64,000 bases of DNA from Maniola hyperantus (lineage: Eukaryota > Arthropoda > Insecta > Lepidoptera > Nymphalidae): assembly GCF_902806685.2 (NCBI RefSeq), contig NC_048543.1, positions 9,582,106 to 9,646,105 of the forward strand, read 5' to 3'. The position numbers were made by a program, and so were the translations under genes. Positions 1 to 11,575 of this stretch are shown here, one piece after another; positions within the stretch are counted from its first letter, which is position 1, and the number at the start of each line of letters is the position of its first letter. Under the pieces are notes generated by a model. The model worked only from the letters and a program-made list of their open reading frames with translations. It was not told where the DNA came from and searched no databases.

Positions 1-70
1 TATTTTTTATATTAAGTCTACTTATTTATAAAAGCAAGGATAATTTGCAAAACCGAACAGAGATAAATAA

Positions 71-294
71 ATCTATATAATATATAAAAGGAAAAGCTGA
101 CTGACTGACTGACTGATCTATCAACGCACAGGTCAAACTACTGGACGGATAGAGCTGAAATTTGACATGAAGATAGCTATTATGACGTGGACATGCACTA
201 AAAAAGTATTTTTGAAAATTCAGCCTCTAAGGGGGTATAATAGGGGTTTGAAATTTGTGTATTCCAAGCGGACGAGGTCGCGAGCATAAGCTAG
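71..294 (+). repeat. Family A retroposon tail, copy 1
   Basis: This is a lepidopteran dispersed repeat that I call family A. It begins with 'tatataaaaggaaaa', has a short (GACT)n run and 'gatctatcaacgcacag', then the 'aacccctaagggggt'-type block, and ends 'gtcgcgagcataagctag'. More than ten copies occur in the window on both strands, diverged and often truncated. The defined end and microsatellite-like tail suggest a retroposon or a Helitron-like piece; the class is unproven. No coding capacity is seen. Confidence 0.75.
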
Positions 295-932
295 TTTCTA
301 AATAAATTAATTTTAATTATTACGAATATATTAGCACATGGTCGTAGGCATAAGTGAGGGAGAGGGTTGGGGGTTAAATTTTGAGATACTTATAAGAGAT
401 TCGGTACAAGTCCTAATAAAAAATATGAATTGCCAAAATATGAACTACCTTACTGTCCAGGGCCCCTTCGAATAGATGGCTACAGTCATGACGAATGAGT
501 AAAGATCCTACTACTCAGTGGCCATGAGTATATTATGTATATCCTAACGCGTACTATAGGTACAGTACCTATCTATCGTACTTTTCGAATTGATCAGACT
601 CCCAACGACCAAGAGTAACACCAATCCACAGTCGTATTTTCATCATCCATATTAAAAAATAAAAAATAAAATTATTGAATTTCGCAATTTAATATCGGTG
701 CGCTCGCTCACTGTCCATAATTACCAATGCGGGCCCAATTCATCATTCTTTATTACAAGTACAAAATTCCATGTAAATTTCATGCACGACCGATGAACAA
801 CGCGAATGAGTTTCGATGGATCGAAGAAATCATTTTTTGCGTAGACTAACAATGCGATGCACGGAGCATGATGAGAATAGGCATACTGATACTCAATAGC
901 AGATTGAGTCGCACAGGTTGAACTTATAAGAA
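295..932. other. AT-rich unassigned stretch
   Basis: No supported gene, RNA or clear repeat was seen. The sequence is unique-looking, AT-rich intergenic DNA. Confidence 0.5.
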
Positions 933-1172
933 ACTAGCTGATGCCCGCGACTTCGTACGCGTGGATTTAGGTTTTTAAAAATCCTGTGGGAACTCTTCAA
1001 TTTTCCGGGATAAAAAGTAGCCTATGTCCTTCTCCGGGACGCAAGCTACCCCTGCACCAAATTTCTTCAAAATCGGTTGAACGGTTGAGCCGTGAAAAGC
1101 TAGCAGACAGACAGACAGACAGATTTCATGTTTTGTGTGCAGTAAAGTTTTTTATGTATCTATCTATCTATA
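933..1172 (+). repeat. Family B retroposon tail, copy 1
   Basis: Family B is a second dispersed repeat. It starts 'ctagctgatgcccgcgactt', continues with 'gtggatttaggtttttaaaa', 'ccgggataaaaagtagccta' and 'cggttgaacgg', and runs into (GACA)n and a simple tail. It is probably the 3' end of a non-LTR element or a SINE derived from one. The 94-codon open frame inside it is spurious. Confidence 0.75.
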
Positions 1173-2795
1173 TGCCTGTAAAAAGGATCATGTTTTATTT
1201 TACTTTCTATTTAGGTACTTATTGCGTTGTAGGTAGAGACATAATAATAATATTATCTTTCAGTCTGTAACACGCATGTCGGTGCGTGGTCTGGCATGGA
1301 GTTCCTTAAAAGGCAGAAAATGTATTTTCGCGTTTTCATATTATGGCGCGCGATGGCGGGTGAAGCCGGTATTGGTACTCAAAGATGTTTTACAGCTGCC
1401 CGTATTATGTCGCTTCATTCGATATTTTAATAAACTGAATAACTGCAGTCTATTGTTGCTCATTGTCCAACTTGTATTTTTTTTGCTTAACATCATTAAA
1501 AGTAAGGTATTTTGAACTACTTATTTATTATTATTAACGTAATTGGTAGAAGATAGGGCGTATATTATGTAAGTTTCGGAAGTATTAGTTAAATGTTTTC
1601 TGTTTTAGTTAAATAAGGAAATAGTTATTATTAAAAAGATTTGTTGTATGTATATTTGTTATAGAAAGTTTCAGTGAATACCATGATTGGATTATGTATT
1701 TATTTAGCTTTAGACATTTACCTACACGAGCAGGATTCCCACTCAACTCACATATACTCGTAACTTACAATTTGGCAATTATGCGACGCGACGGTCACTT
1801 ATCTAGGCCCCCATAACCTAATTGAAGCTTAGTGATATGCTCAGGTATATCTAAAGGAACAGAAAATTAATAAGCAAGTATCAGCACTGCTCAACCAACT
1901 TTAGTGCAGGATTTTCACTATCTCCTTAAGACACTGATAATGGTCAATTGGCAAAACGTAGTTTATTCAACGTTCATTTAGTGTTCATTCAAAGTCCAGA
2001 AGTTCTTCCTAGCGTGAACAATATTTATGTAATTCTAGACCATAATATTTTGGTCAAATTTATTCATGCTGCATCGTATTTCAATCAGTATAATTTTTTC
2101 AACTAAAAGCACATTTGGTTGGTTCGCTTCAATTTGTTTGCTACAAAATTAAATTTGATTTATTCAAAAGCCCGCATCAAAATCTAGGCAGTTTAACTTA
2201 ACGAAATGACTTTCAAAATCATTGTCTCAGCCAACAAGCAACAAAGTCCCCCGCGTGCCAACTGAAAATGTCATTAATGCCTGAGTGAAATTTGGGGTCT
2301 AATCTCTCTGCAAAGCTTATTACATTTATACAGAGTAATCTTGGAATAAAGTTTTCAATGGAAAGTGTTGAATCATTGCGGATCGCGAACCCTTCCCGCT
2401 GAAACTCGCTTCTGATGACGCAAGCTTGATAAATACTGTTTAGTGATTACCTATCTCAAAACCATTCACTTTATACGATTTTCATTGAAATAATACGTAC
2501 GAACAATAGGTACTCGTATCTACAAAATTAATAACGGTCCGATTTAAAATAGTTGTACGGTGTGGTATGATAAAAATAGTTGAACCTACGTACAACCTTT
2601 AAATGGCAGATGGATTTTAATCCAAGATGGATAAATAACATACTTACTAAATATTTTCACGATACCCAGAAAGACACATGGTTCGAATGGTGCCTACCTA
2701 CCTGAAAATTTAAAAAAAATACGTTTCTATTATATAGGCCTATAAAAGTCATAGGTAGGTATACAATTTACAAACATAAAAAAGGCACGGGCAAA
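1173..2795. other. Unassigned intergenic sequence
   Basis: No gene is supported. A 79-codon open frame at 1276-1515 has no recognisable domain and no splice partners. The rest is AT-rich with no clear repeats. Confidence 0.45.
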
Positions 2796-2897
2796 TCCAA
2801 ATGCCACCATACGATGAGATGAGAATAAAATTTAAATATTTTTATCCATTGAATATTTAAATTTTTATTTGACATCGTATAAAGGTGGCATTTTCCA
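2796..2897. mobile_element. Foldback MITE-like inverted repeat
   Basis: Outer arms 'aaatgccaccatacgatg' and 'catcgtataaaggtggcatt' pair imperfectly. Inner AT-rich arms around 'tttaaatatt' and 'aatatttaaa' also pair. The whole unit is about 100 bp and has the shape of a small non-autonomous DNA element. No target duplication was confirmed. Confidence 0.55.
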
Positions 2898-3284
2898 CTT
2901 AGGTTGGAAAAGTCATGGCGCAAACCGCAGAGTCATCGCGACGCAATAACCAATTGTGAGCGTATTACGCGTCCTAGCACAAAGCCGGGCTCTCGGGACC
3001 ACTACAGCGAGTACATGAACATTACTGGAAGAGATCAAACCAAAATTGACGCTCGATCTCTATAAGACTGAAGTTGATATGTCGCGGACAAAATGTGGTT
3101 TTACCGGCAAATCTATACGATCAGTTGCGATTGCGTTAATAAACCTCTTACAATCTAAAAGCAAATATAAATTTAAAAAAAGGTCTATAGTGATTACTGT
3201 GATAAGTGTTTCTTCAAGTTTAACGCGTTTCCTAGTATAAGAACTGCATTATTATGCTTAGGTATCTAGGTATTAGTCTCAGTT

Positions 3285-3322
3285 ACTCAGGTAATCAAAT
3301 CTCGAGATTTGATTACCTGAGT
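3285..3322. repeat. Perfect 38-bp palindrome
   Basis: Two 19-base arms meet with no spacer at ctcgag: 'actcaggtaatcaaatctc' is followed directly by its exact reverse complement. It lies 45 bp from a second strong hairpin. Confidence 0.9.
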
Positions 3323-3367
3323 TCACAAACCTTTTGTTAGATCTTCCATATCCTTTCCTAATCTTCC

Positions 3368-3410
3368 GCTAGGGAGGTCATCCACCATCTAGGTGGACGA
3401 CCTCCCTAGC
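3368..3410. repeat. 19-bp-stem hairpin
   Basis: Arms 'gctagggaggtcatccacc' and 'ggtggacgacctccctagc' pair with one mismatch around a five-base loop, atcta. It sits just downstream of the perfect palindrome at 3285-3322. Confidence 0.85.
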
Positions 3411-4250
3411 ACAGTGGAGAATGCAGGTTTCATAATTTTCTAGACCCAATGGTCTGGTCTGGTCTGATCTGATAGAAAGCTTCAGTTATAGCTTACCATT
3501 GTATCGACAAGCACGTAGCTCTCCTCAAGCGATTCAATGTTTCATTATGATGCTGGGTAGAAAACGATTATAATGGTTTAATAAAACTGACATATTCTTT
3601 CCGTTTCATTTTCTTGTTAAGATTGCATGGTCACTTACCTACCGCTAGGAAAGATCGCAGCCAAGCAAACATTTCAAAAAATATAGATAGAAAAGAGTCA
3701 TTTCCAGTGAAACTCTATGATTATGAGCAGATTTTTTATTACTTTGACTGTGATGCGACAAAGTCGTTTTTGCGCAAACATATCAGCGACAATGGGAAAC
3801 GGGGCTTTTGTATTTTTTAGTTTGATTGATGATTTTAATTTCCTATCTGCTTCATTGATTTTGGAGACACTGGCGACATAATATTATCATTTTAATTTTT
3901 ATGACTACTTATTTGCTTTTATTTTGTTGAGATGCATTATTTCTATCAACTTTACAACATTCTGGTATACCGTAATAGGTAGAGAGTTGAAATTTTCACA
4001 AAATCATGTCTATAGCGACTAAGAATTTCAAAATGACCGCCATGAAAATTTAAATAAAATTACGTAAGTTATTAGTATTAAGTTAAGTTACTATATAAGT
4101 ACGGAACCCTTCGACTGCGAGTCCGACTCACACTTAACCAATTTTTATTTTTGTTTCATGTAACTACTATTTAACTAATCCTGTCTAAGAATCGCACAGA
4201 AGCGTAGAACTTTAAAATTATTTCAAAATCGAAATAAGTAGTCCTCAAAC
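3411..4250. other. Unassigned intergenic sequence
   Basis: No supported gene was seen. A 68-codon frame at 3614-3820 has no recognisable domain or convincing splice sites. A short piece near 4100-4140 resembles the reverse of family H ('cggaacccttcgactgcgag'). Confidence 0.4.
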
Positions 4251-4314
4251 TAAATATCCAGCCAGTAAAACCTCCGTGCGCAACGCGAATGTGACAGGCG
4301 ATTTAAATATGGCG

Positions 4315-4341
4315 GCGGCATCATCCCGCCGGTGATGCCGC
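4315..4341. repeat. GC-rich hairpin in a CpG-rich patch
   Basis: Perfect 9-base arms gcggcatca and tgatgccgc flank a nine-base loop. The surrounding 4260-4420 is rich in CG dinucleotides and stands out from the AT-rich neighbourhood. It could be a conserved regulatory element or the relic of a GC-rich repeat. Confidence 0.6.
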
Positions 4342-4475
4342 GGCCGTCCATTTATCACTCCCGTAAGCCTCCGCCGATATTATGATCAATGCCATTCGCC
4401 CGAGCCCGACCGAGCTTCTATTACGTACCATAGAAATAGTTCGCTTGGGATTTTTTAATTCAATGACAGGTTTTG

Positions 4476-4765
4476 CTCGTCTGCTTAATTCATCATCATC
4501 ATCATCCTCACCGCCGGCTCACTACTGGGTGGCGGGTCTCAGAAACAAAAGATTCAGAATGAGAAGGGTTGGACTACGCACCACACTGGCCAAGTGCGGA
4601 TTGACACCAAACTTCACACACATTTGAGAACATTATGAAGAACTCTCATCATACAGGTTTCCTCACTGTTTTCCTTCAACGTTAAAGCAAATGATAGTTA
4701 TTTGCTAAAATGCACATAGTTTCGAAAAGCTAGAGGTGCTTGCCTGGGGATCGAACCACCAACTT
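4476..4765 (+). repeat. Lepidopteran SINE-like repeat (family E)
   Basis: It has a cat-trinucleotide run, then 'gccggctcactactgggtgg', 'ttgagaacattatgaagaac', 'tttcctcactgttttccttc' and a terminal 'ggggatcgaacc' that looks like a tRNA-type B box. A shorter copy lies at 9345-9480. It explains the 81-codon open frame at 4382-4627. Confidence 0.65.
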
Positions 4766-4890
4766 TTCGAATAGAAGGCCGACGTCACCACTTACCTATC
4801 ACCGCTTTTTTACTAGACTGGCTAGAATACTAGTACACTTCTATTTTACCTGTTAGTAAATCGTGCAATAAGTATAAGGTGAAAGCACGG

Positions 4891-5003
4891 TGGAGGTGTG
4901 CTAACCTGGATGCAATTTCTACGCAGCAACATATACTGGAACGAATCCGCTAGGCGGCAAAGCATAAATCAAGATGGTAACTAGCCACGGCCGCAGCAAC
5001 CCT
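4891..5003 (+). repeat. Family D SINE fragment
   Basis: The pieces 'gtgctaacctgga', 'cgctaggcggcaaagc' and 'ggtaactagccacggccg' match the better preserved family D copy at 28737-28996. It is diverged and partial. Confidence 0.6.
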
Positions 5004-5876
5004 TAACTAAAGAAATATCATATTGGTTTCCAAGTTGTTGGAAGAAAAAACCCCACGGCAAAGAGAGCAGATTCTGTATTACGAATCTACAAAGAACATC
5101 TTACGAAAATGATCTAAGTAAGTAGGTACTTCCTTATGCAAAAAGATTTCAAAATTCTAATGCATTACCTAATGATAATTAGAATTTTAACTTTCTTATT
5201 AGTACTTTTTTACTAGTCTTGATATTATATCAGTGTGTACCTATTGAACATATACCTAGTACTTACCTACACAAGCATTTTGGATTGTGTAAAACGGTGT
5301 ACCAAAATTTTTCTACCTTGGTCAAAAATCTTACCGTTAGGTAGATTTAAATATTTTCATGAAAATTGCTAAACGTATATTTAATAGGGACGATAGCGTT
5401 CACCCACATTGCATACTTTATATTGTCATAGTCACCACCTGGGATAGTGGCTTTTTAAAGAATCATTATCTAGGTTTCACTTTGGCCGGAATTGCAACAT
5501 TTTATGGCGGCGATAGTAGAATATTTTTAGTGTTGAAAATAAAAATAGCTAGGTATAGTAAATTGTAAATTGTAAGTATTATTATTTTCAACAGGTTTCA
5601 GCCAAACTATGCACTCATCTGATGGTTAGTGTTGATCGAGACTTAAGTTTAACTTTTTAATGAAAACGCTGGCAAAAGTCAGTTGTCAAACTCTAGTCAT
5701 TCTAAAAACGGCTGCTCAAACAAAATCCAATGTTCTTCCCAGCGATAAAAATATATGTACCGATACTCATATAAGTTAGAATGGAACGAATTAGTTAGAC
5801 AAACGTAAATTACTCAAAAAATTGTTAGACATATTGCAAACTAGCAGATTCTCTCATTCCTCTAAAAGTCTAACAT
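5004..5876. other. Unassigned intergenic sequence
   Basis: No gene was seen. It is AT-rich, and the short open frame at 5359-5568 has no support. Confidence 0.4.
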
Positions 5877-5971
5877 TGGAATTCATAGTCAAGATAGGGG
5901 CTTCTTTAGGGGACCATTCAGGTGACATCCTTTATACCCCAAAGAAGCCCCTATCTTGACTATGAATTCCA
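5877..5971. repeat. Long near-perfect hairpin
   Basis: A left arm of 36 bases beginning tggaattcatag and a right arm of 35 bases ending tatgaattcca are reverse complements apart from one single-base indel. They surround a spacer of about 24 bases. The folded RNA would be roughly 95 nt. It could be a young MITE or a hairpin-RNA locus. Confidence 0.85.
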
Positions 5972-6059
5972 GTGTAAATACACCTATATCAGATTACATT
6001 TATAGTCAATGTAGCTGTATCACTCTCCACTACACTGTAACAAAGACGTCCCCATGAAG

Positions 6060-6185
6060 TATCGCAACTGAAAGAGCGCCTGACAAAAGATTGGTACCGG
6101 AAAGATAGGTGAGTGCTGCTTCAAGCGAGTGGATTGTGAACCGACTTAGAGAGCCACCTCAGGAATCTGCGTGATCAATTGATTT
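6060..6185 (+). repeat. Diverged direct repeat, unit 1
   Basis: It shares 'cgcctgacaaaagat', 'gctgcttcaag', 'gagtggattgtgaaccga' and 'tgcgtgatcaattgat' with a second unit at 6716-6855. The family is not recognised. Confidence 0.65.
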
Positions 6186-6417
6186 AGACCTTTAAATTCA
6201 AATAGAAGCCCTAACAAAATCAGTGTGACATCCGTTAGATCTCCACTGATTGTGTTCGGGCTCTCGTGGTTTTTGCAGTCGACTGGTAAGTACATATTTT
6301 TAGTACATTGTTTCCTCCAAGAGTCAATAATGAAAAAATCCTACTTAATTTTTTTTTTTTTAATTAGTCATTTTCATTTGTTTATGGGTAACTCATGCTT
6401 GACCAAAAAAATTTACT

Positions 6418-6515
6418 AGGTATGCCAAAATTGTTTTCACAAAAAAGACCTAGCAGTTCCTAAGACAGTTTCCCTGTTTCTCCTATGGTTTTCGATTGTC
6501 CCATATTGTAAAATT
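6418..6515 (+). repeat. Dispersed repeat, unit 1
   Basis: The stretch 'tatgccaaaattgttttcac' with the following cctaagacag and tctcctatggtttt blocks recurs at 28346-28442. The family is not recognised. Confidence 0.6.
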
Positions 6516-6715
6516 TGATTTTCACAGTTTAAAGAAAACAGATTCTATACTTGTAGGTACCTATAGAAATCATACACTACATTTATAGTAGGTATAGTTT
6601 TGAATATCATACATAAAAATATATTTATTTTTTATTTTTAATCGTTCTGTATTATGGTTCAAAATTATCGGATTACATTATTTTATCTCCAACGATGGGG
6701 TATCGAACTGAATGA

Positions 6716-6855
6716 GCCAGTCTCAAAGTGTCGAGAGCCACAACTCAATGTTCGCCTGACAAAAGATAGAACCGGAAAGAAAAGTGAGAGCTGCTTCAAG
6801 TGAGTGGATTGTGAACCGAATCACTGAGTGCTGTCTGCGTGATCAATTGATATCG
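6716..6855 (+). repeat. Diverged direct repeat, unit 2
   Basis: This is the second copy of the repeat at 6060-6185, about 660 bp downstream in the same orientation. Confidence 0.65.
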
Positions 6856-8220
6856 GCACGAACGAACCCTTGTTTGGAGCCTGTTTTAATTTTCATCTGT
6901 AATCATTTCTCCTAGAGTGCCTCTGACATTTTGAATAGCAAATACGGTGCGGTGGGCTGGAGTCTGAGGAACTACGTCACTATTTAAATCATATTTGTAT
7001 GCTTCTATAGTCGCATGCACTAGATCTGAAGTAAATATCGTCGTTTTCAAGAACAATGTCCAAATGTCATAGAAAAAACACAGTCTGTGAAAATAATTTA
7101 GGTATTTATAGTTTATACCTACTATGATATAGCGTAAATAGAAGGCAACATAGTATTTAGGTTCACATAAACAAACAACAAAACTAGGTCACCGCTAGTC
7201 CAAACTAGATGCGACATTGCTAGTTGAATAGTCGTGTTTTACTTTGTTGTAAAAAACCTATCTACTTACCTAATATCGACTGTTACATTATTTACAGCCC
7301 AAATGCAAAATATGCAATTTTTTTATATTGCAATTTGACTTCTCGTCAAAATTGATGCGTATGGTTTATAGTATTTTATATTATTGTGTGTAGCCACAGA
7401 ATATATAATAGTACTAACGTGTAGCTTCAAATAGGTAGGTACAATCTATGCTTTATTGATTTTTTTACCCAATTATAAACACAGAAGAAACACAGCTAAA
7501 TAAGTTGGATTAAAAAATACTCTCTCTCAAATAAAATTTTAAAAAGAAACTGTTAGAAACTCATAAAAGTAAATCGCACTCAATTATTCACCGTCCCCCC
7601 GAAGCCACTTGAAAAAATCCAATCAGCATAACTCGTCACTTTAATATCGATCCCCAATTTGCCAACACTTACCAAATCATTTTATGCATAGATATAAGAA
7701 GAACCAATCTAAATAATGCAGTTCATTTAATCGATCTTAAACCTTATTGCTTTGATGATACTGCGAGGTTCTTGTTTATTGATGTGTGGCAATCTTGGCG
7801 GCGTACAAAGCCGAGTGGTTTACTTAGAGTTTAAAATATTCATAGCTTGTACTGGATCGTATTTAAATATTTACATAAGTGTCACGCAGCGGCAGTGACG
7901 TTTGTCGATAAATGTATTGAGAGGAGCTGAGTCGGGTGGTGCTTGGGGTGAATTAGAAGAGCGAGACCACGACGATAAGTTCATGAAATAATAAAAAATA
8001 ATTTGTGATTTCATTTTATTTGGTGGCATATTCGTAAAAATGCACAGAACTTGGGGTCAATAGGTACGCATACACCTTTTTCTAGCTCAAGTAAACTGAA
8101 AAAACAAAAAATCACCGCCAGCAAAACTTTGTCCCTCATTATTAAGTAAAAATTTCATACCTAATGTAGGGGAATATAAAGCTACTTGGTTTCAAGCAAT
8201 TAAGCTAATTTAATCACTTA
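6856..8220. other. Unassigned intergenic sequence
   Basis: No gene or clear repeat was seen. It is AT-rich with scattered taggtaggt strings. Confidence 0.45.
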
Positions 8221-8445
8221 CTAGCTTATGCTCGCGACTTCGTCCGCGTGGACTACACAAATTTCAAACCCCTATTTCACCCCCTTAGGGATAGAATTTT
8301 CAAGAATCCTTTCTTAGCGGATGACTACTTCATAATAGCTATTTGCATGACAAATTTCAAACCGATCCGTCCAGTAGTTTGAGCTGTGCGTTGATAGATC
8401 AGTCAGTTTGTGAGTCAGTCACCTTTTCCTTTTATATATTTAGAT
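8221..8445 (-). repeat. Family A retroposon tail, copy 2
   Basis: This is a reverse-strand family A copy. It starts 'ctagcttatgctcgcgactt' and ends 'ccttttccttttatatattt'. Confidence 0.75.
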
Positions 8446-10003
8446 TTAACCAATTTTATTGATCAGTGTAAGTAATTATTACAACCAATCCATTTGGTCT
8501 CATCATGACACTATTGAATTTACAAAGTAAGATTTTTAATGTTTACCAAAAAACTTTGTAATTACATTTTAACAATTTTAAGTAAGTATATCACCACTAG
8601 ATAATAATCATGTCTGGTTTATCGGTACTATAATTTTCTTTATGGAATTAAACAGTAAAAGTTTTCAGTGTAGTACCTGACTAAATCTTTTTTTTTCAGT
8701 GTAAATAAATATTTTTATTTATTTTAATAGTGCTATCAGTAGGTACATATAATATATTGGATAATAGTATTACTATGATCTATCAGAGTATGACTGGGTA
8801 ATCTCTTCGGCATGCATGCGAACAAATTGTCTACTTCCATTAGCAGTAGTCTTTTCAAACAGGAGATAATATACTTACCTGCCTATTATAAATCTTAATT
8901 TAACATAATATTATGATATTTGTTGTAATTATAAAAATGTACTCGTACCCTTACTGTTCCTACCTTGAAACGTGGGGCGCGACATCAGTAAGCATCGTGT
9001 ATTGGTGCTATAAAAAATAATGGTTCTGCGAATCGTCGAGATACGCGTCGAAATATGAAGAAGGTGAGCTCAAATCGTAATGGCATCGCGAAAATGGGGA
9101 TTAGAAAACGATCGAGTGGAAATCAATCCGGGGTTATGCGGAGATGCTCTGCTAAGTGGTTCGAGAGGTAAAGATAAACAGCTGCCGAGATTTGCTACCA
9201 ACCGCTATAAAATTATTTTTGCCTTTTGCATAGCTAGGGCAAAATGCATTGATTTCTGGTATTTGAATTTATAGGGTGCTCAGTTTTCATGATACTTTAA
9301 CTAAGAAAATACTTAAGTTGATTCATGTAAGGAAGCGTAGAACTTATTCATCATCACGATCAAGCCATCGCCGGCTCACCACTAAGAACATTTTTGAGAA
9401 CATTATGGAGTACTCTCAGGCATGCAGGATTCCTCGCGATGCTTTCCTTCACCGTAAGCAAGTGATATTTAATTACCTACATAGATTTTATTTTTTTGTA
9501 TTTTTACAATACATAATTTAAATATACAAAAGATCAAGTGAATCAACTTCGCATGTAAATTTTCACTATTTCAAGCTAAGTATATGCCCTAAGATGTTGC
9601 AAACAACATCAGTCTTGTGAGACCAGTGTTATGATAAAATTGCTGTAAAACTTACTATTCCTTAATGTACCTGCAAGCAATCTAGGTAGGTCGCTACCTA
9701 CTTGTGTGATGAATTCTAGGATATCAAAGATTCTTGTGATAGGTTTCTAAAGTCTACTTGATACGGTAATAGGTATGTAGGTCAGCACCTACATGTCTTC
9801 TTTTCACAGAATTGCTTTCCAAGCCGAAGCTTTCCCAGCAAAGTTTTCCCTCAGAGAACGCGTGATAAATTAATAAACTTGCGCATCCCAGTTATAACAA
9901 GGAATAAAGAAGTGGATTTAAATATCAAACTGACATACCATCAACATACAGCTCAAAACACTGGATAAAAACTTGGAATTTTGCATCGCTATAGGTTTTT
10001 TAA
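8446..10003. other. Unassigned sequence with a family E fragment
   Basis: Most of it is featureless AT-rich DNA. A stretch near 8990-9230 is richer in CG and looks unique, and might be regulatory. The piece 9345-9480 is a truncated family E SINE ('gagaacattatggagtactc', 'gcgatgctttccttcaccgt'). Short open frames here are not supported as genes. Confidence 0.45.
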
Positions 10004-10084
10004 AGGTTTTTTTTTTTTTTTAATTTATTTATTCATAATAATTTTACAAAGTTTCCTACATATCTATCTCGCCAAACTGGTGGG

Positions 10085-10230
10085 CAGTGGCGTGCACAGT
10101 GTTTGAAGCCAGGGTAGGCATTAGTTAGGTAGGTACCTGTTTACTGGCAGGTCATAATGAAAAATATGCATTGAGCTATTACAACTGGGGTAAGCAGTGC
10201 ATTTATGCCTCTATGACCTGCACGCCACTG
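10085..10230. mobile_element. hAT-type MITE with 8-bp target duplication
   Basis: The 146-bp element has terminal inverted repeats beginning 'cagtggcgtgcac' and ending 'gcacgccactg'. It is flanked on both sides by ctggtggg (10077-10084 and 10231-10238). The eight-base duplication and the CAGTGGC terminus fit the hAT superfamily. It sits inside an older repeat whose halves are 10004-10084 and 10231-10260. No transposase is present. Confidence 0.88.
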
Positions 10231-10461
10231 CTGGTGGGCCAACCTTCTCAGAAAAACAAAATTGGCAGTTAGTGGGGTCTGCCGACAAAAATAAAAACTG
10301 AAAACAATGAAATATCTACCCAGATCTACCCATTAGGTATCTACCAATGGTTTTTCTATTCATTGAAATTGAAATTTCATAATTTGCAAATTAAAACCAT
10401 TAACATTAGTTTTTTTTTAATATTACAATCAAACTTAAAGCTAGCTTTATCCAATTACTAT

Positions 10462-10735
10462 ACAAATCATGCCCTTGTGGAATGGTGCCAAGAATAGTGG
10501 CTGCATTTCCGCGCTGGACAGCCAGACTGATCCGATGCGCAAAAAATGAGCCAGCTCTTCTGTCACCAGATGAGGCTATTAATCGCGGTGAAATGTCTCG
10601 GACTACATGGCCCCAGGGTATCCACGGCAAACGAAACAAAAATGTAACTCTCTATAAGAGAGGCATATTTGCGCCACTAGCCGTTTTTAGCTGCTTCTGC
10701 TGCGGCTCCCGGTCTTGATGTTGTCTCCCTGATAT
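10462..10735 (-). pseudogene. LINE C-terminal coding remnant, copy 1
   Basis: Read on -, this encodes a tail with 'ASSGDRRAGSFFAHRISLAV' and then QRGNAATILGTIPQGHDLYS, which I recognise as the C-terminal tail common to LINE-type polyproteins in invertebrate genomes. Further copies are at 20465-20600 (+) and 34152-34600 (-). The open frame on the opposite strand is a shadow. It is too decayed to assign a clade. Confidence 0.6.
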
Positions 10736-10799
10736 GTATCCCTTACATTTTCATCTAATTTTATCTGAGCAAGTAAATGCACGTGTAAATAACAACATA

Positions 10800-10925
10800 A
10801 ACCACTACCCTTATTCCAGGTAATCGTGTGTACTCGCCGTAAGCAAACAGGTTACGCTGGAAATGAGTGTTACTCCAAAATGTACCTATATGAGTGGAAC
10901 TTTACGACCTACTGTGACACACTAT
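10800..10925 (+). repeat. Direct repeat pair, unit 1
   Basis: 'caggtaatcgtgtgtactcg' and the later 'ctttacgacctac' recur at 11765-11895 in the same orientation, about 965 bp apart. The element is unknown. Confidence 0.6.
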
Positions 10926-10978
10926 ACGCTTAGATACCTACCTTTAATCTAGTCGTTACTAATATTTATTATCTAAAT

Positions 10979-11150
10979 GTATAAAAATAAAAATCTTGAC
11001 TCACTGACTAACTCATCAAGACATTCACATTGGACCTTTTACAATGTGAACAAGGGATAGGTAAGGCCCGATTTTTCGAAATTTCCACGCGGGATAAGTA
11101 ATAAAGAGGATTCATATTTTCGCTGAGTTAAGCCGCGGTTGGTCGCTAGT
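10979..11150 (+). repeat. Unclassified retroposon tail abutting family A
   Basis: It is related in style to family A (a ctgactaactc simple run, then a block ending 'aagccgcggttggtcgctag') but different in sequence. It directly abuts the family A copy at 11151. Confidence 0.5.
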
Positions 11151-11405
11151 ATCTAAATATCGAAATACATAAAAGGAAAAGGTGACTGACTAACTGACTG
11201 ACTGACTGACTCACTGACTGATTGATCTTATCAACGCACAGCTCAAACTGCTTGAACGGATCGGGCTGAAATTTGTCATGAAGATAGCTATTATGACGTA
11301 GTAATCCGCTAAGAAAGAATTTTTGATAGTTCAACTCCTAAGGGGGTGAAATCGGGGTTTCAAATTTGTGTAGTCCACGCGGACGAAGTCGCGAGCATAA
11401 TCTAG
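11151..11405 (+). repeat. Family A retroposon tail, copy 3
   Basis: Well preserved copy with several ctga/gact units, ending 'gtcgcgagcataatctag'. Confidence 0.8.
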
Positions 11406-11479
11406 TTATATGTATAAAAGGGGAAACTGAGTGATTGACATAATAACGAAAGTACAATACGTAAAATTTTAACTTTTTG

Positions 11480-11575
11480 TGTCCATGTCAAAAGTACTGG
11501 AGGTGAGGTACTTTGACATGAGTTGCTCCCATACATTTAAAATGGTGCGTGAGGAGCCATTTTTTACGTACTATT
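11480..11575 (+). mobile_element. Foldback MITE end (gcgtgaggagcca family)
   Basis: 'aaaatggtgcgtgaggagcc' matches the better preserved element at 54975-55150 and a fragment near 63128-63220. Only one end is clear here. Confidence 0.45.

Noticed and set aside
6185..6285. Possible exon ending cgactg|gtaagt, with a hydrophobic stretch
   Set aside because: No ATG, no partner exon, and it adjoins a repeated block; a chance donor is likely.
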